Assembly (NCBI GenBank): GCA_965372355.1 | Contig: CBDVBZ010000036.1 | Coordinates: forward strand, 1-27,848 | Direction: 5' to 3' | DNA: 27,848 nucleotides | Source: CBDVBZ01 sp965372355 | GTDB lineage: Bacteria; Krumholzibacteriota; Krumholzibacteriia; WVZY01 | In this document: piece by piece, positions 1-8,097 of the stretch | How the letters are laid out: the number at the start of each line of letters is the position of its first letter | Numbering within the stretch: position 1 is the first letter of the stretch | Notes under the pieces: generated by a model | What the model was told of the DNA's origin: nothing | The model's input: only the letters and a program-made list of their open reading frames with translations | Databases searched by the model: none | Position numbers and translations under genes: made by a program

Positions 1-24
1 GTGGAGGCGGCGGGAATCGAACCC
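1..24 (-). other. tmRNA/tRNA 3'-end-like attachment site (left)
   Basis: Read on the minus strand this ends in GTTCGATTCCCGCCGCCTCC, the usual T-loop plus acceptor 3' strand of bacterial tmRNA. Farther upstream on that strand a GTAGAAGCC string (about 80-90) also recalls tmRNA, but the 5' half of the T-stem is not complementary beyond GGG/CCC and I find no 5' domain or tag sequence. It is best read as the att copy left by integration. An intact tmRNA is unlikely. Confidence 0.5.
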
Positions 25-199
25 TTGTTGCCCCTAAACCCTAACCCGATGATGGTGCACAATTTCGGCTTCTACGACATAAAAACTATCGACTTACCGC
101 GCCGTTTCGAGTCCCCTGGAGTCCCCCCCAGTCTTGGAGATATTTTGGAGACGGCGAAACACAGGTGACGCCAAAAGGTGTTCGTTTTCTACGTGACTG

Positions 200-265
200 G
201 GCACCTCCGGGCGCGGCTCGTATATGCGTGCAGCTCGGTGGCCCACCTATGCACGCCCGGGTGCC
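200..265 (-). terminator. Nested hairpin directly after the sulfatase stop
   Basis: Three nested inverted repeats lie here. The outer arms are 200-213 and 254-265 (GGCACC..CGGGCG with CGCCCGGGTGCC, a 2-base bulge). The middle arms are GCGTGCA 226-232 and TGCACGC 250-256, which compete with the outer arm for a few bases. The inner arms are GGTGG 237-241 and CCACC 243-247. The structure abuts the sulfatase stop codon at 266-268. There is no T-run on the minus strand, so termination is inferred from position and stem strength only. Confidence 0.4.
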
Positions 266-2653
266 TTACTCGATATCAATTACAACCTCGTGCAATTGTC
301 CTTCGGTGAACTTGAATTTTCCTTTGTCTTCATACTCGCGGTTCACAGGCATACCCTCGTCCCTGCCAACATCGAAGGTTTCATGGGCGGTATAGGACCC
401 ATAGACGGTTGCCTTGATGTCCATCTCCCCGACTTTTTTGTCGTTGATAAACAGTTCAACCGTTGAGGGCCCGTTCAGTCTGGCCTCTTTCATGGTGTGC
501 TTCAGCGTGATCTTGAGATCGCCGTAGGGAATCTTTGCCCCTTCGAAGTCGTGCCAGTAGAGGCCCAGAGTGGAGTAGCTGTAGCGAAGCTTGCCGTCTT
601 TGATAAACAAGGTTTGTCCGCCCATGCGGTCGCCAACCGCATAAATCACTCCTTCGGTCGTCTTGTCGGCAGTGATCCGGGCGTTCACCTCGTAGTTGGC
701 CGACTTGATGTTTGGCCCCGCCAGATCAGGAACACGGTACACGTTGGTGGTGAGCTCCCAGTGTTTCTTGGCGACAGCCTGTGGATTCGATTCGGGCTGC
801 AATGATCTGCCCAGTGATCCCCCCACCGGGGATACATCGTATTTTTCCGCTTCATCCCAGAAGAGCTTTTCCAGCTCCTTTACTTTTTGCGGGTACTCTT
901 CAGCCACATTGACCGATTGAGCCGGGTCTGAATCTATATTGTATAGCTCCCATTCGGTGTTGAGCGGATCGAAATTCGCCAGGGCGCTGGGATCGACCGA
1001 CCAGGGAATGCGGTAGGGTTTTCCTGCTAGAGTCCACCCTTCGTGATAGATGCCCATGAATCCTAGCATTTCAAAATACTGAGTGGGATGGTTGGTCTTG
1101 GCCTTTGGCTGATCCCAGGCATACACCAACGACTTACCTGGCCGCTCCTTCACCTTTTGTCCATTGACATAATCGGGTTGAGGCACCCCGGTGACTTCAA
1201 GGATGGTGGGGACGATATCACTGACGTTTTGGAACTGCCTTCTCCATTCTCCTCCGGCCTTGATCATCTTTGGATAGCGGATGGCTGTTGCAGAAACGGT
1301 CCCTCCAAAATGGGAGGCCATTTGCTTCGTCCACTGGAATGGAGTTGAGGTTGCCCAGGCCCACGCCACTGAAAAGTGATTGGCCAGATGAGGGCCGCCC
1401 CATTCTTCGAGACCGCCATACTGCTCGAGCAGCTCCAGTTGCTGATCCATGGTCAGCGGCGGGAAACCATTCTGCATCAACAGCTCTGAAAAAGTGCCGG
1501 TGGGTGTTCCCTCGGCGGTTGCGCCATTATCAGCCGTCAGATAGATCACCAACGTGTTGTCCAATTCCCCCATTTCCTCGAGGCGATCAATCACCCGGCC
1601 TACGTGGTGATCCACATGCTCCAGAAACGCGGCATTGATTTCCATCTGCCGCGACAGATAGGCTCGACCCTCTTCGCTGAACGATTCCCAGGCGGGAATG
1701 GTTTCCGGCCGCGGGACCAGTTTCGTGTCTTCCGGGACCAGTTCCAGTTTCTTCTGGCGGGCGAGCACTTCTTCGCGATACGCGTCCCACCCTTGATTGA
1801 ATTGTCCCTTGTATTTATCGCGCCAGTCTTCGGGCACTTGAAGAGGCGCATGGATGGCACCGGGCGTGTAATAAATAAAAAAGGGCGCATCCCTCAGGCC
1901 CTTCCAGTTGTCGAGCCATTCAATAGCCTTGTCAGCCATGTCGTGTGATAGGTGGTAGGGGGAGCCGTCGGCAGTGGTTTTCGGGGTTTCGATCGCTGTG
2001 TTGTTTTCATAAAGCAACGGATGGAACTGGTTGGTTTCACCGCCGAGGAATCCATAGAAATACTCGAAGCCCCACATGCCGGTTGGCCAGGCTTGAAACG
2101 GACCCACAGGAGACGCTTCCTCCATGGGGGTGTTGTGCCATTTGCCAAAGGCCGCTGTGGCATAGCCGTTCTCAGTAAGGACTTTGGCAATGGACGGTGT
2201 GCTGTAGTCCATTTGCGAGTTGTAGCCCGGGTAACCCGAGGCAAATTCGGATATGATCCCGGTTCCGATGGTGTGAATATTGTAGCCGGTGAGCAATGAA
2301 CCACGCGTGGGCGAACAAACCGCCGCCACCGACATGTGCGTGTAGCGTATGCCCTCGTCACCGATTCGATCAAAGGTGGGTGTCTTCATGGCACCACCAT
2401 ACGATCCGGCGTTGGAATAACCCGCATCGTCCAGCATGATCACCAGGACATTGGGAGATCCTTTCGGGGCTTTCTTGGGTCCAACAAAATAGGGCTTGGA
2501 GTCTGCCAGTGTCTTACCCTGAACCCCTTTCCATTCTTGCAGCTTGTAGGGAATCGCGTTTTCTTTCCCGCTCTTTTGCTGGGCAATAGCCTGGCTACAG
2601 AACACGGCAAGAAGCATCGTAATGAACGACACAACGGTACTTGTTGTTTTCAT
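266..2653 (-). CDS. Secreted type I arylsulfatase (AtsA-like)
   Basis: This is a 795-residue formylglycine-dependent sulfatase that hydrolyses sulfate esters, probably in the periplasm. Residues 1-24 form a signal peptide ending ..SQAIA. Metal-binding DD is at 75-76. The C-S-P-T-R motif at 113-117 contains the Cys that is converted to formylglycine, and GKWH at 170-173 is the second sulfatase signature. IHAP and a TADNG segment follow. The long C-terminal third matches the ~780-800-residue bacterial arylsulfatase class. I chose the ATG at 2653 because AAAGGAAG lies just upstream; the alternative ATG at 2668 would put that ribosome site inside the gene. The gene lies inside the putative island. 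No sulfatase-maturing enzyme gene is in the window. The substrate cannot be read from the sequence. Confidence 0.92.
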   Translation of the reverse strand: MKTTSTVVSFITMLLAVFCSQAIAQQKSGKENAIPYKLQEWKGVQGKTLADSKPYFVGPKKAPKGSPNVLVIMLDDAGYSNAGSYGGAMKTPTFDRIGDEGIRYTHMSVAAVCSPTRGSLLTGYNIHTIGTGIISEFASGYPGYNSQMDYSTPSIAKVLTENGYATAAFGKWHNTPMEEASPVGPFQAWPTGMWGFEYFYGFLGGETNQFHPLLYENNTAIETPKTTADGSPYHLSHDMADKAIEWLDNWKGLRDAPFFIYYTPGAIHAPLQVPEDWRDKYKGQFNQGWDAYREEVLARQKKLELVPEDTKLVPRPETIPAWESFSEEGRAYLSRQMEINAAFLEHVDHHVGRVIDRLEEMGELDNTLVIYLTADNGATAEGTPTGTFSELLMQNGFPPLTMDQQLELLEQYGGLEEWGGPHLANHFSVAWAWATSTPFQWTKQMASHFGGTVSATAIRYPKMIKAGGEWRRQFQNVSDIVPTILEVTGVPQPDYVNGQKVKERPGKSLVYAWDQPKAKTNHPTQYFEMLGFMGIYHEGWTLAGKPYRIPWSVDPSALANFDPLNTEWELYNIDSDPAQSVNVAEEYPQKVKELEKLFWDEAEKYDVSPVGGSLGRSLQPESNPQAVAKKHWELTTNVYRVPDLAGPNIKSANYEVNARITADKTTEGVIYAVGDRMGGQTLFIKDGKLRYSYSTLGLYWHDFEGAKIPYGDLKITLKHTMKEARLNGPSTVELFINDKKVGEMDIKATVYGSYTAHETFDVGRDEGMPVNREYEDKGKFKFTEGQLHEVVIDIE

Positions 2654-2843
2654 TTGTCTTCCTTTCATAGTGAATCTCCATGTATTCCGAAGTCTGTCGT
2701 GTGAAGATTATCAAACGCATCCAATGGACGCAATAGCAGACCTCGAAAGCGCAACTCGGCATTTGCCAATGGGTTTGTAAATCGATCGGAATATGTTGTA
2801 AGTCGTCAAGCACAATGAGACACTTGCTGCCAAAAACTAATAG

Positions 2844-3863
2844 ATACTCTCCCTCAGTTCTGCCGGTCTGATCGGCTCTTCCTGCTTCACCTTCAGCCCC
2901 AGATTCTCACGCCGACGACGGTTCGCGAAATCGGAGTCGGAGTGGATTATTCACGAGGATGACTCGTTACGCATCGTGCCGCAAAATCTGTGGGATCGGG
3001 TCCGTGCACAACGTGATGAAGTTCGAAGGATGTGGCCCGGGGGCACAGGGAAAAGAGGTTTCTCAAAGAAACAGGGTGGCCGTCAGAAGCATTTCCCTAC
3101 GCATTTGCTCTCGGGCACGATGACTTGCGCGACATGCGGGGCCACAATCGCACAGGTGAGTGGTAAAGCAGGCGGTTACTACGGGTGCCTGGGAGCGGCA
3201 AAGGGCGCGTGCGACAACAAAATGCTAGTCAGGAGAAAGCTGGTCGAAAACGTGATCGTGGGTGCTGTGAGTGACGGGTTGTCCACGCCCAAACACATCA
3301 GACAAGTTCTCAAGCGGGTCGAGCACGAAGTCGCGAAGCTCTATTCCAACGTACCTGAAACCATCCGCTTGAAAGAAACCGAACTCGCAGCCGAGGAACG
3401 GCGGCTCGTAAACTTTGTCGAGTTCATCGGCGAGGGCCGGGGTAGTCTTGCACTGGCTAAGGCACTCAGGGAGACCGAACGCAGAGTCGAAGCACTGAAA
3501 GCTGAACTCACAGGCCTTTGCCGCGGCCGCGAGAAAGTGTTTCAAACCCCACCGCTGGAATGGGTCGAAGAGCGTCTGTCCACGCTGAAGGGTGTCCTGG
3601 AACTCCGAACCGAGCAGTCGGCATTGTTGTTGAGAAACCTTCTCGGACCTATTCGCCTCGAGCCAACCAAGGGCGACATCGGCCGACCTTATTACCTCGC
3701 AAGGACTTCCATCAATAGCCTGGCCATAATGGAACCGCCGCCTCAGAAAGGCGGCGGTCCGGACGATAGTTCGAATTCATTGCGTTGGTGGAGGCGGCGG
3801 GGCATCGTCCCGCGCCCGGAGACAGATCCACGCAAGCGTCTACGTGTGGTGTTCGTGGTTTGA
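2844..3863 (+). pseudogene. Large serine recombinase, C-terminal remnant
   Basis: The frame is open from 2844 (after a TAG at 2841). It contains the segment W-I-I-H-E-D-D-S-L-R-I-V-P..LWDRV, which joins the recombinase domain to the zinc ribbon in large serine recombinases. Counting from the GTG at 2976, Cys51, Cys54, Cys71 and Cys79 form the zinc beta-ribbon. A long charged helical region of the coiled-coil type follows (about 100-210). The N-terminal resolvase domain with its catalytic Ser is absent, and no good ribosome site precedes the GTG. The last ~25 codons read through the right att-like site, so the original C-terminus may have changed. Taken as an inactive integrase relic of the island. 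A short translated product from 2976 cannot be excluded. Confidence 0.75.
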
Positions 3864-3890
3864 TCCCGCCTGGGCGTCAACCAACATGGT
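3786..3890 (-). pseudogene. tmRNA (ssrA) 3'-domain remnant / right att site
   Basis: On the minus strand the segment runs through ACACGTAGACGCTTGCGTGG and a GGGCGCGGG..CCCCGCCGCC arm, and ends in CTCCACCA. This order and spacing are those of the tmRNA 3' domain with encoded CCA. Two things argue against a working gene. The T-loop is ACGATGC where TTCGATT is expected, and only about 100 nt remain before the stop codon of the next gene at 3901, whereas tmRNA is about 350 nt. I see no 5' acceptor strand or tag reading frame nearby. A permuted two-piece tmRNA is a remote alternative. Confidence 0.5.
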
Positions 3891-3900
3891 ATACAACGGA

Positions 3901-4734
3901 TTACGGCCGTGCCCGAACGAGCCGCGCCTTCGTGTCGTAGAGAAAGCGCAACCCTTTGAGGGTCCGTATGCCGAACCACGTGAGAAGGCTGCCGTCCATT
4001 CGTAGCGTCGAAGCCGTCACACCGCGCTCGCTCAAGAAACGATCCATCTCCTCTTTGTCCTGCTTGCCGAACTCGTATGGCTCGCTGGGGAGGATAATGA
4101 CCTCGGGTTGTTTCTCGACAACCGCATCGAGCGTGGTCTCGGGGTAACGGCCATCCGCTTCCGCGAAGACGTTGACGAACCCGACGCGATCGAGCAGCGT
4201 GCTCACGTAGCTGTCCGGTCCGACGGCCATCCACGGGTCGCGCCAGATCATGCACACCGTACGGAGCGGGGGACCGGCAATCGACGGTTCCATCGATTCC
4301 AAAAAAAAGTTGCAGGAGGAGGCAAGCTCCGAGGCGCGTTCCTGCGCGCCGGTCAGGACACCGAGATCGAGAATCATTTTGATCGCCTGCTCGACCGTCT
4401 TCGGATAGGTGACAAACACGGGATACGACTCACGGAGCTTTTCGATCTGGTGTTTGCGGTTTTCCTCTTTGTTGGCGATGATCAGGTCCGGCCGGGCGGC
4501 GTCGATCTCCTCGAACGAGAACCCCTTGGTCCCGCCAACCTTGCGGATATTCTTGACCACGTCCGCGGGATATACGCAGTAGTTCGTAATCCCAACCAGG
4601 CGGTCCCCGGCGCCTAGACCGATCACCGTCTCGGTGACGCTGGGTACGAGCGAGATAATTCGCCCCGGCACCGCGTCGAGCGTCAGCTCGTCGCCGAGGT
4701 CATCGCGAATACTGATCTGGTCTCCTGACACCAT
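3901..4734 (-). CDS. BtuF-like helical-backbone metal/cobalamin-binding protein
   Basis: This 277-residue protein has the periplasmic-binding fold of the BtuF/FecB type. The sequence opens with a DDLGDELTLDAVPGRIISLV segment, then PSVTETVIGLGAGDRLVGIT, the usual start of class III binding proteins. NYCVYP and GGTKGFSFEEIDAARPDLII follow, and the C-terminal lobe includes the TTLDAVVEKQPEVIILPSEP stretch. There is no signal peptide or lipobox, so the product appears cytoplasmic, as in many stand-alone 'cobalamin-binding protein' annotations. Start chosen at 4734, with GAGGAGT a few bases upstream. No permease or ATPase partner lies adjacent. Ligand and role are unknown; B12 is the family guess only. 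Confidence 0.8.
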   Translation of the reverse strand: MVSGDQISIRDDLGDELTLDAVPGRIISLVPSVTETVIGLGAGDRLVGITNYCVYPADVVKNIRKVGGTKGFSFEEIDAARPDLIIANKEENRKHQIEKLRESYPVFVTYPKTVEQAIKMILDLGVLTGAQERASELASSCNFFLESMEPSIAGPPLRTVCMIWRDPWMAVGPDSYVSTLLDRVGFVNVFAEADGRYPETTLDAVVEKQPEVIILPSEPYEFGKQDKEEMDRFLSERGVTASTLRMDGSLLTWFGIRTLKGLRFLYDTKARLVRARP

Positions 4735-4783
4735 GCAGACTCCTCACTCCTCGATCTTTGGACGCGTCCGGTCTCTGTAATGC

Positions 4784-4900
4784 TGATTGAGCCTGTCCTG
4801 GAAGGGCTGCGTCCGAAGGACGGCAGCTTGTCTTGCAAGGGCTCCAATCGGCATATGTAACGCCTGTCGTGGAAGGGTTGCCCACAGGCCGACGTTACAT
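4784..4900 (-). repeat. Family-1 intergenic repeat, copy A
   Basis: Read on the minus strand, this ~117-bp block aligns end to end with the block at 14111-14230. It starts with TAACG..CCTGT..ACAGGCGTTA (inverted repeat), then ATATGCCGATTGGAGCCCTT, a GTCC..GGAC hairpin, and CCCTTCCAGGACAGGCTCAA. GATTGGAGCC near the middle pairs with GGCTCAATC at the end. It fills the gap between the BtuF-like gene and uvrC, and a TATAAT box (4903-4908) lies at its uvrC-proximal edge. Confidence 0.8.
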
Positions 4901-4970
4901 TATATAATGAATGCGATAACAATAGAAACTCTCCCTGCGGCACAAACAAGCCGCTCCCAAGGAACACACG

Positions 4971-6815
4971 ATGAGCCAGCCCTCGATGGAAGATCAGCTC
5001 AAAGAAAAGGTCACACGCCTGCCTCGCGAGCCGGGGGTCTATCTGTTCAAAGACGCCAAGGGGCAGATCATCTACGTGGGCAAGGCCAAAGAGCTGCGCA
5101 CACGCGTGCGCAACTACTTCCGCGAGGGCGGCGACGGGCGTCATCAGATCCAGTTTCTCGTGCAGCGTCTGCGTGATCTCGACTACATCGTGACCGAGAC
5201 CGAGCAGGAAGCCCTGATTCTGGAAAACAATCTCATCAAGAAACACCGGCCGCGCTACAACGTGTTCTTGAGGGACGACAAGACGTATGTCAGCATTCGT
5301 TTCAACACCGACCACCCGTTTCCGAGGCTGACCGTTGTCCGCAAGCCGCGCAAGGACAAGGCGCGGTACTTCGGTCCCTATGCGTCCGCGGGATCGGTTC
5401 GCGCCACACTGCGGATGCTCGGCCGGATCTTTCCGATGCGGACGTGCAGCGATGCGGAACTCAGCAATCGCAGGCGCCCCTGTCTCTACTATTACATCAA
5501 ACGCTGCCCGGCGCCGTGCGTCGGCAAGGTGGACCCGCAGGAGTACCAGGATGCTGTGCGCCGGGTCACAATGTTCTTGAAGGGACGCGGTGAAGAGCTG
5601 GTCAAATCACTGAAGGACAAGATGGATCTCCAATCGGCGGAGCGGCAATACGAGGCGGCCAGACAAACGCGCGACCAGCTCTACGCCGTCCGGCGCACAC
5701 TGGAGAAACAGGCGATTACAACGCCCAAGGAATCGCGGCGCGATGTGTTCGGGACCTGTCGTGAGAAAGATAGAATGGTGATCCAGTGTCTCTACATAAG
5801 GGACGGCAAGATGACCGGCGGCGATTCCTACTATTTCGACAACGCCAACCTCAGCACCAGCGTACATCTGTCGTCTTTTCTCAACCAGTTCTACCAGAGG
5901 GGCGCAGCGGTGCCGGCCGAGATTCTCGTCTCGGATGACGTGGATGGCAGGGATGCGCTCGAGGCGTATCTCGCCGGTCGTCGCGAAGCATCGGTCAGAA
6001 TAAAAACTCCAAAACGTGGGGAGCTCAAGCGGCTCGTCGACCTGGCAGTCAAGAACGCAAAGCACGTTCTGCAGGATCGCGGTGCCGTGGGGCGCAATAC
6101 CGAGATTCTCGAGGAGATGCAGGACATGCTCGAGCTCGAGACGTATCCGCGGCGAATCGAGTGTTTCGATATCTCCAACTTTCGGGGACGCGAGGCGGTG
6201 GCTTCACAGGTAACATTTATCGACGGTGAGTCGGCGAAGACATTGTACAGACATTACCGCGTGCGAACCGTCGAAGGATCGGATGACTACGGTATGATGA
6301 AGGAAATACTCGAACGACGAATCGCGCGCGGGATCAAAGAACATAATCTACCCGATCTACTCGTGGTCGACGGAGGGCGAGGGCAACTCAACGTGGCTCG
6401 TGGCGTTATCGAACGTCTGGGTGTCGAGGACATCGACGTGCTCGGCATTGCCAAGGTCCGCGTGGAGGGCGGCAAGCGTCGGGTGCGGGACAAGGAGCGG
6501 ATCTACTCACCGCTCCTCTCCGAGCCGCTTCTTCTCGAGGGCGGTTCCGAGGCGCTCTATCTGCTGCAGCGGATCCGGGACGAGGCCCACCGGTTCGCCA
6601 TCACCTACCATAAGCTGTTACGTAGCAAGAAGTTCGAGGCGTCCACCCTCGATCTGGTCCCCGGCGTGGGCCCGGTTCTCAAAAAGCGCCTCCTGGCCGC
6701 CTTCGGGAGCATCGACGCGATAAAACGGGCCAGGGTGGTGGAACTGGCGTCTATTCAAGGAATTTCGGGTGATCTGGCGGCTAGGATCAAGGAGTTTCTA
6801 GGGTTGCGGTCTTGA
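4971..6815 (+). CDS. uvrC: Excinuclease ABC subunit C
   Basis: UvrC makes both incisions around DNA lesions handed over by UvrA/UvrB in nucleotide excision repair. The product is 614 residues, close to E. coli UvrC. Domains in order are an N-terminal GIY-YIG nuclease (PGVYLFKD..IIYVGKAKELRTRV, about 21-46), a Cys-containing segment (CLYYYIKRCPAPC, about 170-185), a UVR motif (about 218-245), the RNase H-like nuclease domain (IECFDISNFRG.., DDYGMMKE.., LLVVDGGRGQL, about 395-470), and a C-terminal helix-hairpin-helix pair (LVPGVGPVLKKRLLAAFGSI, ASIQGISGDLA). ATG at 4971 follows AAGGA. No uvrA or uvrB is nearby. The upstream region is a family-1 repeat with a weak promoter at its edge. Confidence 0.97.
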   Translation: MSQPSMEDQLKEKVTRLPREPGVYLFKDAKGQIIYVGKAKELRTRVRNYFREGGDGRHQIQFLVQRLRDLDYIVTETEQEALILENNLIKKHRPRYNVFLRDDKTYVSIRFNTDHPFPRLTVVRKPRKDKARYFGPYASAGSVRATLRMLGRIFPMRTCSDAELSNRRRPCLYYYIKRCPAPCVGKVDPQEYQDAVRRVTMFLKGRGEELVKSLKDKMDLQSAERQYEAARQTRDQLYAVRRTLEKQAITTPKESRRDVFGTCREKDRMVIQCLYIRDGKMTGGDSYYFDNANLSTSVHLSSFLNQFYQRGAAVPAEILVSDDVDGRDALEAYLAGRREASVRIKTPKRGELKRLVDLAVKNAKHVLQDRGAVGRNTEILEEMQDMLELETYPRRIECFDISNFRGREAVASQVTFIDGESAKTLYRHYRVRTVEGSDDYGMMKEILERRIARGIKEHNLPDLLVVDGGRGQLNVARGVIERLGVEDIDVLGIAKVRVEGGKRRVRDKERIYSPLLSEPLLLEGGSEALYLLQRIRDEAHRFAITYHKLLRSKKFEASTLDLVPGVGPVLKKRLLAAFGSIDAIKRARVVELASIQGISGDLAARIKEFLGLRS

Positions 6816-6917
6816 CACCCTCTGGTGATCTACCTATTATGAATCAGCAACCGAAGTCGCTCAGAGGTTACCCCGCCTTTTTTCGGTCCCCCACATTAAG
6901 ATGCAACTGCATGATTT

Positions 6918-6935
6918 AGCATATTCTGTTATGCT
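6918..6935. promoter_or_regulatory. Palindrome upstream of the propeller lipoprotein
   Basis: AGCATA and TATGCT flank a 6-base spacer, giving a perfect 18-bp dyad about 46 bp before the TTG start at 6982. A second dyad (ATGCA-AC-TGCAT, 6901-6912) sits just before it. Such AT-rich dyads close to a start are typical of operators, but no cognate regulator can be identified here. Confidence 0.3.
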
Positions 6936-6981
6936 GCTGAGATTGTGGCCCGTCGATCAGTGACACGATAGGAGGTCGGAG

Positions 6982-8097
6982 TTGGATAGGTTCATTCAGA
7001 AGATGGTTCTGACGGTTGCAGCAACGGCCCTCGGCATTGTGTCATGGGGTTGTGAGGAAACAACTCCACCAGAGCCCCCGCCTCCACCCCCGCAGATTTC
7101 CTTCGAGGTCTTCAATCTGACTGCAGGCGATGATGCCCATCGTCTGCCGGACAATCAAGTCTACGATGTGTTTGTCGACAGCCAGGATCGGGTCTGGTTT
7201 GCCCACGATCAGGGCGTGAGCGTGAAGCAAGGTGCGAACGACATCCATACGTTTGGCCTTCTCAAACCGAACGGGACCGAGTCGGGTCTTCCCAACCGTC
7301 TCGTTCGCGCGGTCGGCGAGCTGAATGGCAGGATCTATGTGGGTACATGGGGTGGTGGTGCGGCAGTGCTGGATGAGAGTGATTCGACATGGACAGCACT
7401 CCTCGTGGATGCCGCCGGCGACACCGGTCTGGTCGACCCGAGAGTGTCCGCTATCGTGACGAAAGTATCGACCGACACGACGTTGTGGTTCGGCACCGTC
7501 AGCGGCGCCAGTGAGTACCGCGACACGCCGGGGCTGACAGACCGCCAGCGATGGACCAATCAAACGTCCAAGATGGGTTTTGGGCGCGTTGTATCACAGA
7601 TGTACTTCGTCCCGGGGACGAGCCGTGGTGACGAGGTCTGGATCGCGACCAAGGACGGCGGCATCACGGTCGTTCGTGCGTCGAACTGGACTCGTTACAC
7701 GGCGGGCACAACGGGGCTTCCTCAGGACGATGTAAACGGACTTGCGTACAGTGCGACCAACGATCTGGTCTGGACGGCTCTGGCAACCCAGTGCGTCGCC
7801 TCCGTCGATGTGGATGCCTCGACCTGGACGCATCTGACGACCGTCAGCGGTTTTGCGAGCAACCTGGCAGCGGGTGTGGCGATAAGGGATGATAGCGGTA
7901 CAGAGGAGCTGTGGGTTGGCACGCAGACCGGTCTCTCCGTGCGAAGAGTAGGGACAACAACGACGATCATCAACTACATCAAGGGCAGCGGTCTCCCCGC
8001 GGAACGCGTTCGCACGCTCCGCGCGGATAGGAACGGCGAGATCTGGGCCTGCTTTATTGATGCAGGCGCCGCGCGTGTCGACACGTACCAGAAGTAA
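6982..8097 (+). CDS. Lipoprotein with beta-propeller (Reg_prop-like) repeats
   Basis: This is a 371-residue predicted lipoprotein. Residues 1-23 are a signal peptide with lipobox SWG-C24, followed by an acidic/proline-rich linker (EETTPPEPPPPPPQ). The body shows repeats of the 'two-component regulator propeller' type, e.g. LPDNQVYDVFVDSQDRVWFA, LPNRLVRAV..IYVGTWGGGA, LPQDDVNGLAYSATNDLVWT and LPAERVRTLRADRNGEIWA. Each has an L-P start and an aromatic V/I-W end, consistent with a single propeller. There is no transmembrane or kinase part, so it is not the full hybrid sensor. TTG start at 6982 follows TAGGAGG. The stop codon TAA (8095-8097) touches the stop of the convergent gene. Role unknown; probably a surface or periplasmic binding module. 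Confidence 0.8.
   Translation: MDRFIQKMVLTVAATALGIVSWGCEETTPPEPPPPPPQISFEVFNLTAGDDAHRLPDNQVYDVFVDSQDRVWFAHDQGVSVKQGANDIHTFGLLKPNGTESGLPNRLVRAVGELNGRIYVGTWGGGAAVLDESDSTWTALLVDAAGDTGLVDPRVSAIVTKVSTDTTLWFGTVSGASEYRDTPGLTDRQRWTNQTSKMGFGRVVSQMYFVPGTSRGDEVWIATKDGGITVVRASNWTRYTAGTTGLPQDDVNGLAYSATNDLVWTALATQCVASVDVDASTWTHLTTVSGFASNLAAGVAIRDDSGTEELWVGTQTGLSVRRVGTTTTIINYIKGSGLPAERVRTLRADRNGEIWACFIDAGAARVDTYQK

Larger units (their letters stand above)
1..3801. mobile_element. Decayed integrated island at a tmRNA-like attachment site
   Basis: The first 14 bases (gtggaggcggcggg) recur exactly at 3788-3801. Both copies lie in sequence resembling the 3' end of tmRNA read on the minus strand. Between them are a sulfatase and the C-terminal part of a large serine recombinase whose frame runs into the right repeat, as is usual for an integrase next to its att site. 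tmRNA 3' ends are known integration targets. I infer an integrated element that has lost most of its integrase and perhaps more. Only 14 bp of identity can be scored because the left copy touches the window edge, so the true left boundary may lie outside. Confidence 0.5.

Noticed and set aside
1..265. Full tmRNA at the left edge
   Set aside because: No 5' domain, tag frame or paired T-stem could be found on the minus strand.
4683..5315. 210-residue minus-strand frame across the uvrC start
   Set aside because: It overlaps two real genes and a repeat, with no family motif; shadow frame.
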